Source: Crossiella sp. CA-258035
Lineage (GTDB): Bacteria > Actinomycetota > Actinomycetes > Mycobacteriales > Pseudonocardiaceae
Reading direction: 5' to 3'
Length of the DNA: 64,000 bases
NCBI RefSeq assembly: GCF_030064675.1
Contig: NZ_CP116413.1
Location: 1,459,001-1,523,000, forward strand
Below are positions 49,882 through 58,814 of this stretch, one piece after another; the first letter of the stretch is position 1, and each line of letters begins with the position of its first letter. The notes below the pieces were generated by a model. It searched no databases. It was not told the origin of the DNA and saw nothing but the letters and a program-made list of their open reading frames with translations. The position numbers were made by a program, and so were the translations under genes.

Positions 49882-52011
49882 TCAGCTGGTGCTGGCCAGC
49901 GCGAACGGCAGCACTCCCTTCGCGCCGGCGCGGCGGATCAGCCTGGCCGCCACCGCCATGGTCCAGCCGGAGTCGGTGAAGTCGTCCACCAGCAGCACCG
50001 GACCGTCCACAGTGGACAGATTCGCGACCAGGTCGTCGGGCAGCCGCAGCGCCGCGGTCAACCCGGCCACCCGGTGCGCGCTGTTCGCGCCGGAGCGGCG
50101 CACCCCGGCGTCCACCGCGACCCGGCCCAGGAACGGCAGCCTGCCGATCGCGGCCAGCCGCTTGGTCAGGCTGGCCACCAGCTGCGGGCGGGTGCGGGAC
50201 TCGATCGCGACCACCCCGACCGGGCGGGCCGACCAGTGGTTCTTCCAGTCGGCGAGCACCGTGACGCAGGCGTTGAACACCTCGTCGCTGACCGGCTCGT
50301 CCGGCGCGCCCGCGGCGAACATCCCGCGCAGCCGGTTGCCCCAGCCGATGTCGGTGAGCCTGCCCAGCGCCCGCCCGGTCTCGGCGGACTCCTCGCCCGC
50401 GATCCGCCCGCTCAGCTCGATGCCCATGGCCGACATGCCGGTCGGCCACTGCTTGCGCGGGGCCAGCTCGACCCCCGGCCGCCGCAGCCGCGCGCCGGCC
50501 TCGGCCACCGCCTCTGCCGGCACCTCCGCGGACCAGTTCTGGCCGGTGCAGTTGTCACAGCGCCCGCACGGCACGGCCTGCGGGTCGTCCAGCTGGCGGA
50601 GCAGGAACTCCATCCGGCAGCCCTTGGTGGACTGGTAGTCCAGCATCGCCTGCTGCTCGGCCTCGCGGGCCTTGGCCACCCTGGCGTACCGGTCGGCCTC
50701 GTAACGCCACTCCTGCCCGGTGGCCTCCCAGCCGCCGCGCACCCGGCGCACCGCGCCGTCCACGTCGAGCACCTTGAGCACCACCTCGAGCCGGCTGCGG
50801 CTCAGCTCCACCCTGGGCTCCAGCGCCGCGGTGGACAGCGTGCCGCCCGCGGACTGGAGGGTGTCCAGCAGCTGGCGCACCAGGGCTTCCGGCGGGAAGG
50901 CCATCGAGGCGAAGTAGTTCCAGATGTCCCGGTCCTCCGCGCCCGGCAACAGGATCACCTCGGCCCGCCGCACCCCACGGCCCGCGCGGCCGATCTGCTG
51001 GTAGTAGGCGATCGGCGACTGCGGCGCGCCGAGGTGCACCACGAAGCCGAGGTCCGGCTTGTCGAAACCCATGCCCAGCGCGGAGGTCGCGACCAGCGCC
51101 TTGACCTTGTTGCCCAGCAGGTCCTCCTCGGCCTGCTGCCGCTCGGCCGGGTCGGTCTGGCCGGAGTAGGCGGCCACGGTGTGCCCGTGCTCGCGCAGGA
51201 AGGCCGAGACCTCGGTGGCCGCGGCCACGGTGAGCGTGTAGACGATGCCGGAGCCGGGCAGCTCGTGCAGGGTCTTGGCCAGCCAGGCCAGCCGCTGCGC
51301 CGCGTTCGGCTGCCGGACCACGGACAGCCGCAGGCTCTCCCGGTCCAGCGGCCCGCGCAGCACCAGGGCCTGCTGGTCGCCGAGGCCGAGCTGCTCGGCC
51401 ACGTCGTGCACCACCCGGTCGTTGGCGGTGGCGGTGGTGGCCAGCACCGGGATGTCCTCGGGCAGCTCGCCGATGAGCGTGCGCAGCCTGCGGTAGTCCG
51501 GGCGGAAGTCGTGGCCCCAGTCGGAGATGCAGTGCGCCTCGTCCACGACCAGCAAGCCGGTGTCCTGCACCAGTTCGGGTAGCACGGAGTCGCGGAAGTC
51601 GGGGTTGTTCAGCCGTTCGGGGCTCACCAGCAGCACGTCGACCTCGCCCATGGCGACGGCCTCCTGCACGGTGTTCCACTCCTGCGCGTTGGCCGAGTTG
51701 ATGGTGGCCGCCTGCACCCCGGCCCGCGCGGCCGCGGCGACCTGGTTGCGCATCAGGGCCAACAGCGGCGAGACGATCACCGTCGGGCCTTCGCCGAGCT
51801 CCCGCAGCAGCGCGGTGGCCACGAAGTACACCGCCGATTTGCCCCAGCCGGTGCGCTGCACCACCAGCGTGCGCCTGCGGTCGACCACCAGGGCGCGGAT
51901 CGCCGCCCACTGGTCCTCGCGCAGCCGGGCTTCCGGCCCCGCCAGTGCTCGGAGGCGTTCCTCGGCCAGTTCGCGCAAGACCTGTTCGTCCACACCCCCA
52001 CCCTGCCGCAT
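49882..52011 (-). CDS. RecQ-like DNA helicase with C-terminal phosphoribosyltransferase-like domain
   Basis: 709 residues. Helicase motifs are [20 protein letters not shown] (motif 0), [11 protein letters not shown] (I), [11 protein letters not shown] (Ia), [19 protein letters not shown] (II), ATTATAND (III) and [13 protein letters not shown] (VI). The RecQ zinc site is [13 protein letters not shown] then CGRCDNCTG. After about residue 520 a phosphoribosyltransferase-like domain ends with [20 protein letters not shown], matching the PRPP-binding loop. It lacks an HRDC domain. ATG at 52011 has GGAGG only one base away; GTG at 51993 is an alternative. Divergent from proA. Confidence 0.88.
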   Translation of the reverse strand: MRQGGGVDEQVLRELAEERLRALAGPEARLREDQWAAIRALVVDRRRTLVVQRTGWGKSAVYFVATALLRELGEGPTVIVSPLLALMRNQVAAAARAGVQAATINSANAQEWNTVQEAVAMGEVDVLLVSPERLNNPDFRDSVLPELVQDTGLLVVDEAHCISDWGHDFRPDYRRLRTLIGELPEDIPVLATTATANDRVVHDVAEQLGLGDQQALVLRGPLDRESLRLSVVRQPNAAQRLAWLAKTLHELPGSGIVYTLTVAAATEVSAFLREHGHTVAAYSGQTDPAERQQAEEDLLGNKVKALVATSALGMGFDKPDLGFVVHLGAPQSPIAYYQQIGRAGRGVRRAEVILLPGAEDRDIWNYFASMAFPPEALVRQLLDTLQSAGGTLSTAALEPRVELSRSRLEVVLKVLDVDGAVRRVRGGWEATGQEWRYEADRYARVAKAREAEQQAMLDYQSTKGCRMEFLLRQLDDPQAVPCGRCDNCTGQNWSAEVPAEAVAEAGARLRRPGVELAPRKQWPTGMSAMGIELSGRIAGEESAETGRALGRLTDIGWGNRLRGMFAAGAPDEPVSDEVFNACVTVLADWKNHWSARPVGVVAIESRTRPQLVASLTKRLAAIGRLPFLGRVAVDAGVRRSGANSAHRVAGLTAALRLPDDLVANLSTVDGPVLLVDDFTDSGWTMAVAARLIRRAGAKGVLPFALASTS

Positions 52012-52061
52012 GCCTCCGACAGCGGCGCGGCGGCCCCGCGAACCCGGTTGCCGCCGCCCCG

Positions 52062-52067
52062 TAGGCT
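52062..52067 (+). promoter_or_regulatory. -10 element of proA (TAGGCT), leaderless-type
   Basis: TAGGCT ends 7 bases before the GTG start of proA. Confidence 0.45.
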
Positions 52068-52074
52068 TGACCGG

Positions 52075-53379
52075 GTGAGCAGCAGCACCGAGCAGGAAGC
52101 CGTCCCCGCCACCGACGAGCTGCGCGAGCAGGTGCTCGCCGCCGCCCGCAGGGCCAGAGTCGCCGCCGGCGAGCTCGCGGTGGCCACCCGCGCGGTCAAG
52201 GACGCCGTCCTGCACGCCATGGCCGAAGCGCTGACCACCCGCGTGGACGAGGTGCTCACCGGCAACGCCGCGGACCTGGAAGCGGGCAAGGCGGCGGGCC
52301 TGACCCAGTCGCTGCTGGACCGGCTCGCGCTCAACCCGGCCCGGATCGAGGGCATCGCGGACGGCCTGCGCACGGTCGCCGGGCTGCCGGACCCGGTCGG
52401 CGAGGTGCTGCGCGGCGGGCTGCTGGCCAACGGCCTGGAGACCAGGCAGGTGCGGGTGCCGCTGGGCGTGCTGGGCATGGTCTACGAGGCCCGCCCGAAC
52501 GTCACCGTGGACGCCGCGGGGCTGGCCCTGAAGTCCGGCAACGCAGTGCTGCTGCGCGGATCCTCCACCGCCGAGCGCTCCAACACCGCGCTGGTCGCCA
52601 TCCTGCGCGACGTGCTCGCCGAGCACGGCCTGCCCGCCGACGCGGTGCAGCTGTTGCCCTGCCACGACCGCGCCTCGGTGCGGCACCTGATCACCGCGCG
52701 CGGCCTGGTCGACGTGGTCATCCCGCGCGGGGGCGCCGGGCTGATCTCCGCCGTGGTCACCGAGGCCACCGTGCCCACCCTGGAGACCGGGGTCGGCAAC
52801 TGCCACGTCTACCTCGACGCCGCCGCCGATGTGGACATGGCCACCCGGATCACCCTCAACGCCAAGACCCGCAGGGTCAGCGTGTGCAACGCCGCCGAGA
52901 CGGTGCTGGTGCACAGCGCGATCGCGGACAAGGTGGTGCCGCAGCTGGCCCGCGAGCTGTCCTCGGCCGGGGTCACCCTGCACGCCGACGAGCGCTTCGC
53001 CGCGCTGGCCGGGGTCGCCACCGTGCCGGTGACCGAACAGGACTGGGACACCGAGTTCCTCAGCCTGGACATCGCGGCCAAGGTGGTCGACTCGCTGGCC
53101 GAGGCCATCGCGCACATCAACGAGCACGGGTCGGGGCACACCGAGGCCATCGTCACCGGCGACCTGCGCGCCGCCCGCGAGTTCACCGCCCGGGTGGACG
53201 CGGCCGCGGTGATGGTCAACGCCTCCACCGCCTTCACCGACGGCGCCGAGCTGGGCATGGGCGCGGAGATCGGCATCTCCACCCAGAAGCTGCACGCCCG
53301 CGGTCCGATGGGCCTGGCCGAGCTGACCTCCTCGAAGTGGCTGGTCTTCGGCGAAGGGCACGTGCGCGGCGTCTCCTGA
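52075..53379 (+). CDS. proA: Gamma-glutamyl phosphate reductase
   Basis: 434 residues; second step of proline synthesis, reducing the product of ProB with NADPH. Family blocks are [36 protein letters not shown], and the active-site cysteine region [14 protein letters not shown], followed by [12 protein letters not shown] and a C-terminal [13 protein letters not shown]. The start is GTG at 52075, shortly after a TAGGCT -10. It is split from proB by the TetR/monooxygenase/recQ insertion, so the two proline genes have separate promoters here. Confidence 0.95.
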   Translation: MSSSTEQEAVPATDELREQVLAAARRARVAAGELAVATRAVKDAVLHAMAEALTTRVDEVLTGNAADLEAGKAAGLTQSLLDRLALNPARIEGIADGLRTVAGLPDPVGEVLRGGLLANGLETRQVRVPLGVLGMVYEARPNVTVDAAGLALKSGNAVLLRGSSTAERSNTALVAILRDVLAEHGLPADAVQLLPCHDRASVRHLITARGLVDVVIPRGGAGLISAVVTEATVPTLETGVGNCHVYLDAAADVDMATRITLNAKTRRVSVCNAAETVLVHSAIADKVVPQLARELSSAGVTLHADERFAALAGVATVPVTEQDWDTEFLSLDIAAKVVDSLAEAIAHINEHGSGHTEAIVTGDLRAAREFTARVDAAAVMVNASTAFTDGAELGMGAEIGISTQKLHARGPMGLAELTSSKWLVFGEGHVRGVS

Positions 53380-53413
53380 CCTACCGATCAGGTCGGAATG
53401 CACCTTTTTTCCA

Positions 53414-53446
53414 GCTCGGTCACTCAGAATGTCCGGGTGACCGAGC
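53414..53446. promoter_or_regulatory. Perfect 10-bp inverted repeat over a TetR gene start
   Basis: GCTCGGTCAC (53414-53423) and GTGACCGAGC (53437-53446) are exact reverse complements, separated by 13 bases. The right arm contains the GTG start, and the spacer holds a -10-like CAGAAT (53425-53430). It is a likely autoregulatory operator. Confidence 0.55.
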
Positions 53447-54006
53447 CTGCCAAGCCACGCCGCCGCGATGCCGCCGCCACCCGCGCCGCGCTGTTGACCG
53501 CGGGCGCCGAGCTGTTCGCCGAGCGCGGGTTCGAGCGCACCACGGTCCGGGACATCGCCGCCCGCGCCGGGGCCAACCAGGCGCTGCTGTTCCGCTACTT
53601 CGGCTCCAAGGAGGACCTGTTCCGCGAGGTGGTCGCGGGCAGCTCGCAGGAGCTGCTGGCCGGTCCGGCCAAGGAGATCCCGGTCCGGATGCTGCGCCAG
53701 CTGCTGGACAAGGAGGTCGACGCGGAGGCCCGCGCGTTCGCCGCGCTGCTGCGCTCGGCCGGGCACGACGAGGCCGCCGCGTTCCTGCGCCGGGAGGTCG
53801 GCGCGAAGTACCTGGCCGCGCTGACCGGGCTGACCGACGGCCCGGACGCCGAACTGCGCGCCGCGCTGGTGCTGTCCTGGCTGATGGGCATCGGGCTGGC
53901 CCGCTCGGTGCTCCAGTCCGAGCAGTTCGCCGACGCCGACCCCGCGGTGGTCGAGCGCTACGTGCGCCTCGGCGTGGCCGCGCTGCTGGAGAAGACCGCG
54001 GAGTGA
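53437..54006 (+). CDS. TetR-family regulator of the P450 cassette
   Basis: 189 residues. The helix-turn-helix domain contains [20 protein letters not shown] and [20 protein letters not shown]; the C-terminal half is a variable ligand domain. The start is GTG at 53437 ([11 protein letters not shown]), inside a perfect inverted repeat, so repression of its own gene is likely. The cytochrome P450 operon begins 107 bp downstream on the same strand and is the obvious candidate target, but the same operator was not found upstream of it. Confidence 0.87.
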   Translation: MTEPAKPRRRDAAATRAALLTAGAELFAERGFERTTVRDIAARAGANQALLFRYFGSKEDLFREVVAGSSQELLAGPAKEIPVRMLRQLLDKEVDAEARAFAALLRSAGHDEAAAFLRREVGAKYLAALTGLTDGPDAELRAALVLSWLMGIGLARSVLQSEQFADADPAVVERYVRLGVAALLEKTAE

Positions 54007-54077
54007 GCCGCGCGCATACCACCCACGTGAATTAGTGGACGGCCATTACCGAAATTCTGAAGCGTGGCTTTCCTTCG

Positions 54078-54107
54078 TTGACCGTTAAATCAGGCGGTCT
54101 CTAACTT
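54078..54107 (+). promoter_or_regulatory. Promoter of the P450 operon (TTGACC-N18-TAACTT), leaderless-type
   Basis: TTGACC (54078-54083) and TAACTT (54102-54107), 18-base spacer. The ATG of the first P450 follows 6 bases after the -10 and no ribosome-binding site precedes it. The surrounding 80 bp are markedly A/T-richer than the genome. Confidence 0.6.
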
Positions 54108-54113
54108 CCAGTC

Positions 54114-55316
54114 ATGGCACGGACTTACCCATTCGGGGAAACCGTTCGACTCGATCTTCATCCGACCTACGCCCGGCTCCAGGACGAGGAGCCGATGAGC
54201 CGCATCCGCCTACCGTACGGCGGCCGCGACGGTCAGCCTGCCGAGGCGTGGCTGGCCACCCGGCACGCCGATGTGCGCCAGGTCCTCGGTGACCACCGGT
54301 TCAGCATGGCGCTGGCGATGGACCCGGCGACGCCGAGGGTCGAGCCGCTGCCACTGCGCCCCGGCCCGCTGCTGACCATGGACCCGCCGGAGCACACCAG
54401 GGTCCGGCGACTGGTGGCCAAGGAATTCACCATGCGCCGGGTGGAGAAACTCCGCCCACATACCGAGGAACACGTCGCGCAGTTCCTGGACGAGATGGTC
54501 GCGCACGGCAAACCCGCCGATCTTGTGCGGCACTTGGCGTTGCCACTGCCGATTACCATGATCTGCGAGCTGCTCGGTGTGCCGTATGCGGAACGGCACC
54601 GGTTCCGCAGCTTCTCCGATGTGCTCACCGCGACCACCGCGCACACCCCGGCGGAGATCAACCACGCCTGGGGCGAGTTGGAGGGCTACCTGGCCGAGCT
54701 GGTCGCCCAGCGCCGCGCCGCCCCGACTGACGACCTGCTCGGCGCGCTGGTGCTGGCCCGTGACGAGGGCGACCGGCTCAGCGAACAGGAGCTGGTGCGG
54801 GTCGGGCTGAACCTGCTGATCGCCGGGCACGAGACCACCGCCAGCCAGATCGGCAACTTCAGCTACACCCTGCTGTCCCAGCCCGAGCTGTACCAGCGGC
54901 TGGTGGCCGAGCCGGCCCTGGTGCCGACCGCGGTGGAGGAGCTGCTGCGGGTCATCCCGCTGCGGTCGGCCGGCAGTTTTCCCCGGGTGGCCAAGGAGGA
55001 CATCGAGGTCGGCGGCGTGCTGGTGCGCGCGGGCGAGGCGGTGCTGATCAACGTTGGCCAGGCCAACCGCGACCCGAGGGTGTTCGCGGATCCGGAGCTG
55101 CGGGACCTGGCCCGCGAGCACAACCCGCACCTGGCCTTCGGGCACGGCGTGCACCACTGCCTCGGAGCGCTGCTGGCCCGGCTGGAGCTCCAGCTCGTGC
55201 TCTCCGCGTTGGTCAGCCGGTTCCCCGGCCTGCGCCTGGCGGTGCCCGCCGAGGAGATCCCGTGGAAGCCCGGACTGCTCGCCCGGCAGCCGCTGTCGCT
55301 GCCGGTGACCTGGTGA
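54114..55316 (+). CDS. Cytochrome P450 (first of a tandem pair)
   Basis: 400 residues, soluble bacterial class I P450. The I-helix oxygen-binding motif is AGHETTASQIGNF, the ExxR motif lies in the K-helix region AVEELLRVIPLRSAG, and the haem loop FGHGVHHCLGALLA provides the cysteine ligand. The N-terminus MARTYPFGETVRLDLHPTYA resembles CYP107/CYP158-type enzymes acting on aromatic or polyketide compounds, a weak inference. The start follows a promoter with no leader. The second P450 gene is 10 bp downstream and the two proteins are close paralogues. Confidence 0.94.
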   Translation: MARTYPFGETVRLDLHPTYARLQDEEPMSRIRLPYGGRDGQPAEAWLATRHADVRQVLGDHRFSMALAMDPATPRVEPLPLRPGPLLTMDPPEHTRVRRLVAKEFTMRRVEKLRPHTEEHVAQFLDEMVAHGKPADLVRHLALPLPITMICELLGVPYAERHRFRSFSDVLTATTAHTPAEINHAWGELEGYLAELVAQRRAAPTDDLLGALVLARDEGDRLSEQELVRVGLNLLIAGHETTASQIGNFSYTLLSQPELYQRLVAEPALVPTAVEELLRVIPLRSAGSFPRVAKEDIEVGGVLVRAGEAVLINVGQANRDPRVFADPELRDLAREHNPHLAFGHGVHHCLGALLARLELQLVLSALVSRFPGLRLAVPAEEIPWKPGLLARQPLSLPVTW

Positions 55317-55326
55317 GGAGGGGGAG

Positions 55327-56547
55327 ATGAGCGTCGAACCGAGGACCTGTCCCGCTTACCCGTTCGGGGAGGCGGTCAAGCTCGACCTGTACCCGGAATA
55401 CGCGGTGCTGCAACGGGATGAGCCGGTGGCCAGGGTGCGCCTGCCCTACGGCGGCCGGGACGGCGAACCGGCGGAGGCCTGGCTGGTGACCGGGTACGCC
55501 GAGGTGAAGCAGGTCCTGGTGGACCCGCGGTTCAGCGGGGACGCGGCCACCGCGCCGGAGACCCCTCGGGTCACGCCGTGGCCGTTGCGGCGCGGCATGA
55601 TGCTGACCATGGACCCGCCGGAGCACACCCGGCTGCGGCGGCTGGTGGCCAAGGAGTTCACCATGCGCCGGGTGGACAAGCTCCGCCCGGACACCGAGCG
55701 GATCGTCAGCGGGCTGTTCGACGGCCTGGTCGCGCACGGCTCGCCCGCGGACTTCGTCGAGCACGTCGCGCTGCCACTGCCCATCACGGTGATCTCGCAC
55801 CTGCTGGGCGTGCCCGCGCAGGACGAGCACCACTTCCGGGCCTTCACCGAGGTGATGGGCGCGACCACCAAGTACACCGCTGACCAGGTCAACCAGGCCC
55901 GCGACCAGCTGGAGGACTACCTGCGGGCGCTGATCGAGCGGCGGCGCGCCGAGCCCGGTGACGACCTGCTCGGCGCGCTGGTGCTGGCCCGCGACGAGGG
56001 CGACCGGCTCAGCGAGCAGGAGCTGGTCCGGGTCGGGGTGAACCTGCTGATCGCCGGGTACGAGACCACCGCCAGCCAGATCGCCAACTTCACCTACGTG
56101 CTGCTGCACCGGCCCGCGCTGTTCGCCCAGCTGCGGGACGACCCTGACCTGGTGCCCAGCGCGGTGGAGGAGCTGCTGCGGACCACGCCGCTGCGCACCT
56201 CCGGCAGCTTCCCGAGGGTGGCCACCGAGGACGTGCGGATCGGCGAGGTGCTGGTGCGCGCGGGCGAGACGGTGCTGATCCAGCTCGCCGTGGCCAACCG
56301 CGACCCGAAGGTGTTCACCGACCCCGACGAGGTGCGGCTGGACCGCGAGCACAACCCGCACCTCGGCTTCGGCCACGGCGTGCACCACTGCCTCGGCGCG
56401 CTGCTGGCCAAGATGGAGCTGCGGCTGGTGCTGCGGCAGCTCGCGGAGCGGTTCCCGGACCTCCGGCTCGCCGTCCCGGCTGAAGCGATACCGTGGAAGG
56501 CGGGGCTGCTGGCACGCGGCCCGTTGTCCCTGCCGATCGCCTGGTGA
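55327..56547 (+). CDS. Cytochrome P450 (second of a tandem pair)
   Basis: 406 residues. The I-helix motif is AGYETTASQIANF and the haem loop FGHGVHHCLGALLAKMEL. It keeps long identical blocks with the first P450 (LTMDPPEHTR, VAKEFTMRRV, LPLPIT, DDLLGALVLARDEGDRLSEQ), so the pair arose by tandem duplication. Differences cluster in the B-C loop and the F-G region, which shape the substrate pocket, suggesting changed substrate range. ATG at 55327 has GAGGAGGGGGAG directly upstream. The ferredoxin gene follows 12 bp later and could serve both enzymes. Confidence 0.94.
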   Translation: MSVEPRTCPAYPFGEAVKLDLYPEYAVLQRDEPVARVRLPYGGRDGEPAEAWLVTGYAEVKQVLVDPRFSGDAATAPETPRVTPWPLRRGMMLTMDPPEHTRLRRLVAKEFTMRRVDKLRPDTERIVSGLFDGLVAHGSPADFVEHVALPLPITVISHLLGVPAQDEHHFRAFTEVMGATTKYTADQVNQARDQLEDYLRALIERRRAEPGDDLLGALVLARDEGDRLSEQELVRVGVNLLIAGYETTASQIANFTYVLLHRPALFAQLRDDPDLVPSAVEELLRTTPLRTSGSFPRVATEDVRIGEVLVRAGETVLIQLAVANRDPKVFTDPDEVRLDREHNPHLGFGHGVHHCLGALLAKMELRLVLRQLAERFPDLRLAVPAEAIPWKAGLLARGPLSLPIAW

Positions 56548-56559
56548 CGGGAGCATGTG

Positions 56560-56787
56560 GTGAGCAGTGAACGCTGGCGGGTCAAGGTGACCCACGACTG
56601 CATCGGGTCCGGGATGTGCGCGGGCGCGGCGCCCGAGTTCTTCAAGTTGATCGAGGGCTACGCCGAACCCGTGCACCCGGAGATCGACCCGGCCGAGGTG
56701 GTGACCGACGCGGCCGACCAGTGCCCGGCCGAGGCGATCCAGGTGACCGAGGTCGGCAGCGGCAAGGTGCTCGCGCCCGCCGACTGA
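56560..56787 (+). CDS. Ferredoxin (3Fe-4S type) for the P450s
   Basis: 75 residues. Three cysteines in the pattern CIGSGMC...CP (DCIGSGMCAGAAPEFF and ADQCPAEAI) mark a single 3Fe-4S cluster ferredoxin of the kind that donates electrons to actinobacterial P450s. GTG at 56560 has GGGAG six bases upstream; GTG at 56557 is possible. No ferredoxin reductase gene lies in the cassette, so a general reductase must supply electrons. It ends abutting the convergent nitroreductase gene, the stops forming TGATCA. Confidence 0.93.
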   Translation: MSSERWRVKVTHDCIGSGMCAGAAPEFFKLIEGYAEPVHPEIDPAEVVTDAADQCPAEAIQVTEVGSGKVLAPAD

Positions 56788-57477
56788 TCAGATCCGGACC
56801 AGCACCTGGTCCATTGATTTCCGCACCAGGTCGGGTACCTGCGCCTCGGGGGCCGGGTACCCGACCGGGATCACCGCGAACGCCTTCTCGTTGCGCGGCC
56901 GCCCCAGCACCTCGCCCAGGAAGCGCATCGGGCTCGGCGTGTGGGTGAGCGCGGCCAGCCCGGACAGGTGCAGCGCGGTCAGCAGCATGCCCACCGCGAT
57001 GCCCACCGACTCGTCGCCGTAGTAGTGCTTGTAGCTGGTGCCGTCCGCGCGCAGGCCGAACCGCTGCTGGAACACCACGATCAGGTAAGGCGCGTCGGTC
57101 AGGTGCGGCTTGACCGCGTCCGTGCCCAGCGGGCGCAGCGCGGCCAGCCACTCCTCGCCCAGCCTGCCGTCGTAGGAGACCTTCTCCTCCGCCTCCGCGG
57201 CTGCCCTGATGCGCGCCCGCACCTCGGGATCCTCGACCAGCACGAAGGTCCAGGGCTGCTGGTGCGCGCCAGAGGGCGCGGTGTTGGCCACCGCGATCGC
57301 GTTGAGCACCAGCTCTTCGGGCACCGGGTCCGGGGCGAAGCTGCGCACCGTGCGCCGCTGGTCCATCCGGTCCCGCAACTCGGTGGAGATCTTCAGCGCC
57401 TGCTTGGCCGGGATCCGCGCGGGGGAGTACGGAACCGGTTGGTAGGGCTGGCCGTGCAACGGGGTCCATGTCCTCAT
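56788..57477 (-). CDS. Nitroreductase-family flavoprotein
   Basis: 229 residues. The FMN-binding pattern is RMDQRRTVRSFAPDPVPEEL near residue 37, followed by VANTAPSGAHQQPWTFVLVE and a C-terminal PVGYPAPEAQVPDLVRKS. Family members reduce nitro groups, flavins or quinones with NAD(P)H; iodotyrosine-deiodinase-like members are also close. The active-site type cannot be settled by eye. ATG at 57477. A 14-bp palindrome GGACAGTATTGTCC (57481-57494) lies directly upstream and overlaps a -10-like AATACT on the minus strand, so it may be an operator. Confidence 0.87.
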   Translation of the reverse strand: MRTWTPLHGQPYQPVPYSPARIPAKQALKISTELRDRMDQRRTVRSFAPDPVPEELVLNAIAVANTAPSGAHQQPWTFVLVEDPEVRARIRAAAEAEEKVSYDGRLGEEWLAALRPLGTDAVKPHLTDAPYLIVVFQQRFGLRADGTSYKHYYGDESVGIAVGMLLTALHLSGLAALTHTPSPMRFLGEVLGRPRNEKAFAVIPVGYPAPEAQVPDLVRKSMDQVLVRI

Positions 57478-57654
57478 GGCGGACAGTATTGTCCCGGCCT
57501 TCGGACGTAAGCAGGGCTGAACGAGTGAACGCGAAACTTCTCGGCGAACCGCGTCACGTGTCACCCGATCGAGCGTCTCGTTGCCGCGGGCTCCCACGGG
57601 GGAGCAGCCCGCGACCCGGCGGCCGGGACCCCCAGCCACCGCCGCCGGTCGCGC

Positions 57655-57693
57655 GGAGGGCCGCCGGTCGGGGAGAGCGACCGGCGGGCCTCC
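57655..57693. other. Strong hairpin upstream of nadD
   Basis: A 16-bp stem with one mismatch (57655-57670 with 57678-57693) and a 7-base loop. The 286 bp between the divergent nitroreductase and nadD hold no convincing gene; besides this hairpin there is only the palindrome at 57481 and a -10-like TACGCT (57750-57755) 8 bases before nadD. It could be a terminator of a small transcript or part of an sRNA. Confidence 0.4.
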
Positions 57694-57763
57694 TACGGAC
57701 GGCGCTGTGGCCCGGCTCTCCCGATCTGCCTTTTGTGACCAGTGCCAACTACGCTGACCTGTT

Positions 57764-58360
57764 ATGTCCGGGCGTCGACTTGGCGTGATGGGCGGCACCT
57801 TCGATCCCGTGCACCACGGGCACCTGGTCGCCGCCAGTGAAGTGCAGGCCCGGTTCGACCTGGACGAAGTGATCTTCGTGCCGACCGGGCGGCCGTGGCA
57901 GAAGGAACACCACGTGGTGTCCTCGCCCGAGGACCGCTACCTGATGACGGTGATCGCCACCGCGTCCAACCCCCGGTTCTCGGTGAGCAGGGTCGACGTG
58001 GACCGCACCGGACCCACCTACACCATCGACACCCTCTCCGACCTGCACCAACAGCATCCGAACGATCAGCTGTTCTTCATCACCGGCGCGGACGCGCTGG
58101 AGCAGATCCTCGGCTGGTGGCGGGCGGACGAGCTGTTCGAGCTGGCCCACTTCGTCGGGGTCACCCGGCCCGGCTACCAGCTCGACGACGACCACCTGCC
58201 GCGCGGCGCGGTCAGCCTGGTCGACGTGCCCGCGATGGCCATCTCCTCCACCGACTGCCGGGAGCGGGTGGCCAAGGGCATGCCGGTCTGGTACCTGGTG
58301 CCCGATGGTGTGGTGCAGTACATCTCGAAGCGGAACCTCTACCGCGACCCGGCGCCCTGA
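57764..58360 (+). CDS. nadD: Nicotinate-nucleotide adenylyltransferase
   Basis: 198 residues. Joins ATP and nicotinate mononucleotide to give deamido-NAD. The nucleotidyltransferase motif is [20 protein letters not shown] (residues 7-26), with the second signature [16 protein letters not shown] (ISSTxxR) near the C-terminus. ATG at 57764; no Shine-Dalgarno but a TACGCT 8 bases upstream. The order nadD-rsfS-gpgP-octT-degV matches the Rv2421c-Rv2417c region of Mycobacterium tuberculosis. Confidence 0.96.
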   Translation: MSGRRLGVMGGTFDPVHHGHLVAASEVQARFDLDEVIFVPTGRPWQKEHHVVSSPEDRYLMTVIATASNPRFSVSRVDVDRTGPTYTIDTLSDLHQQHPNDQLFFITGADALEQILGWWRADELFELAHFVGVTRPGYQLDDDHLPRGAVSLVDVPAMAISSTDCRERVAKGMPVWYLVPDGVVQYISKRNLYRDPAP

Positions 58361-58418
58361 CCGCCCGGTACCCTGAGTGACCTGTGCGGACCCCGAAGGT
58401 CGCACGGGGAGGAGCAAC

Positions 58419-58814
58419 GTGTCAGCGACCGAGGAGGCCCGCCGGCTGGCCCACGTCGCCGCACTCGCGGCGGCCGACAAGAAGGCCCACGACATCGTGG
58501 TGCTGGACGTGTCGAACCAGCTGGTGATCACCGACGTCTTCGTGATCGCCTCGGCGCCCAACGAGCGCCAGGTGCAGGCGATCGTGGACAGCGTCGAGGA
58601 GAAGATGCGCGAGGCCGGCAGCAAGCCGGTGCGCAGGGAAGGCGCCCGCGAGGGGCGCTGGGTGCTGCTGGACTTCGTGGACCTGGTGGTGCACATCCAG
58701 CACGCCGAGGAGCGTTCGTTCTACGGCCTGGAGCGGCTGTGGAAGGACTGCCCGCGGATCGAGTTCGAGGACGTGGTGGCGCACCAGCCCGCGGACGAGG
58801 ACGTCCAGGCGTGA
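58419..58814 (+). CDS. rsfS: Ribosomal silencing factor RsfS
   Basis: 131 residues. Binds ribosomal protein L14 and blocks subunit joining when nutrients are short. Family blocks are KKAHDIVVLDVSNQLVITDV, FVIASAPNERQVQAI and GRWVLLDFVDLVVHIQH. The start is GTG at 58419 with GGGGAGGAG upstream; a TACCCT -10-like element lies at 58368. The stop overlaps the next GTG (GTGA), coupling it to the phosphatase gene. Confidence 0.95.
   Translation: MSATEEARRLAHVAALAAADKKAHDIVVLDVSNQLVITDVFVIASAPNERQVQAIVDSVEEKMREAGSKPVRREGAREGRWVLLDFVDLVVHIQHAEERSFYGLERLWKDCPRIEFEDVVAHQPADEDVQA

Noticed and set aside
49882-53766. Extension of the recQ frame to 1,294 codons
   Set aside because: The extra N-terminal part is antisense to proA and has no helicase-like sequence.
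57468-57788. Small + strand coding frame upstream of nadD
   Set aside because: It spans a hairpin, has Arg/Pro/Gly-rich shadow composition and overlaps the nitroreductase promoter and nadD start.
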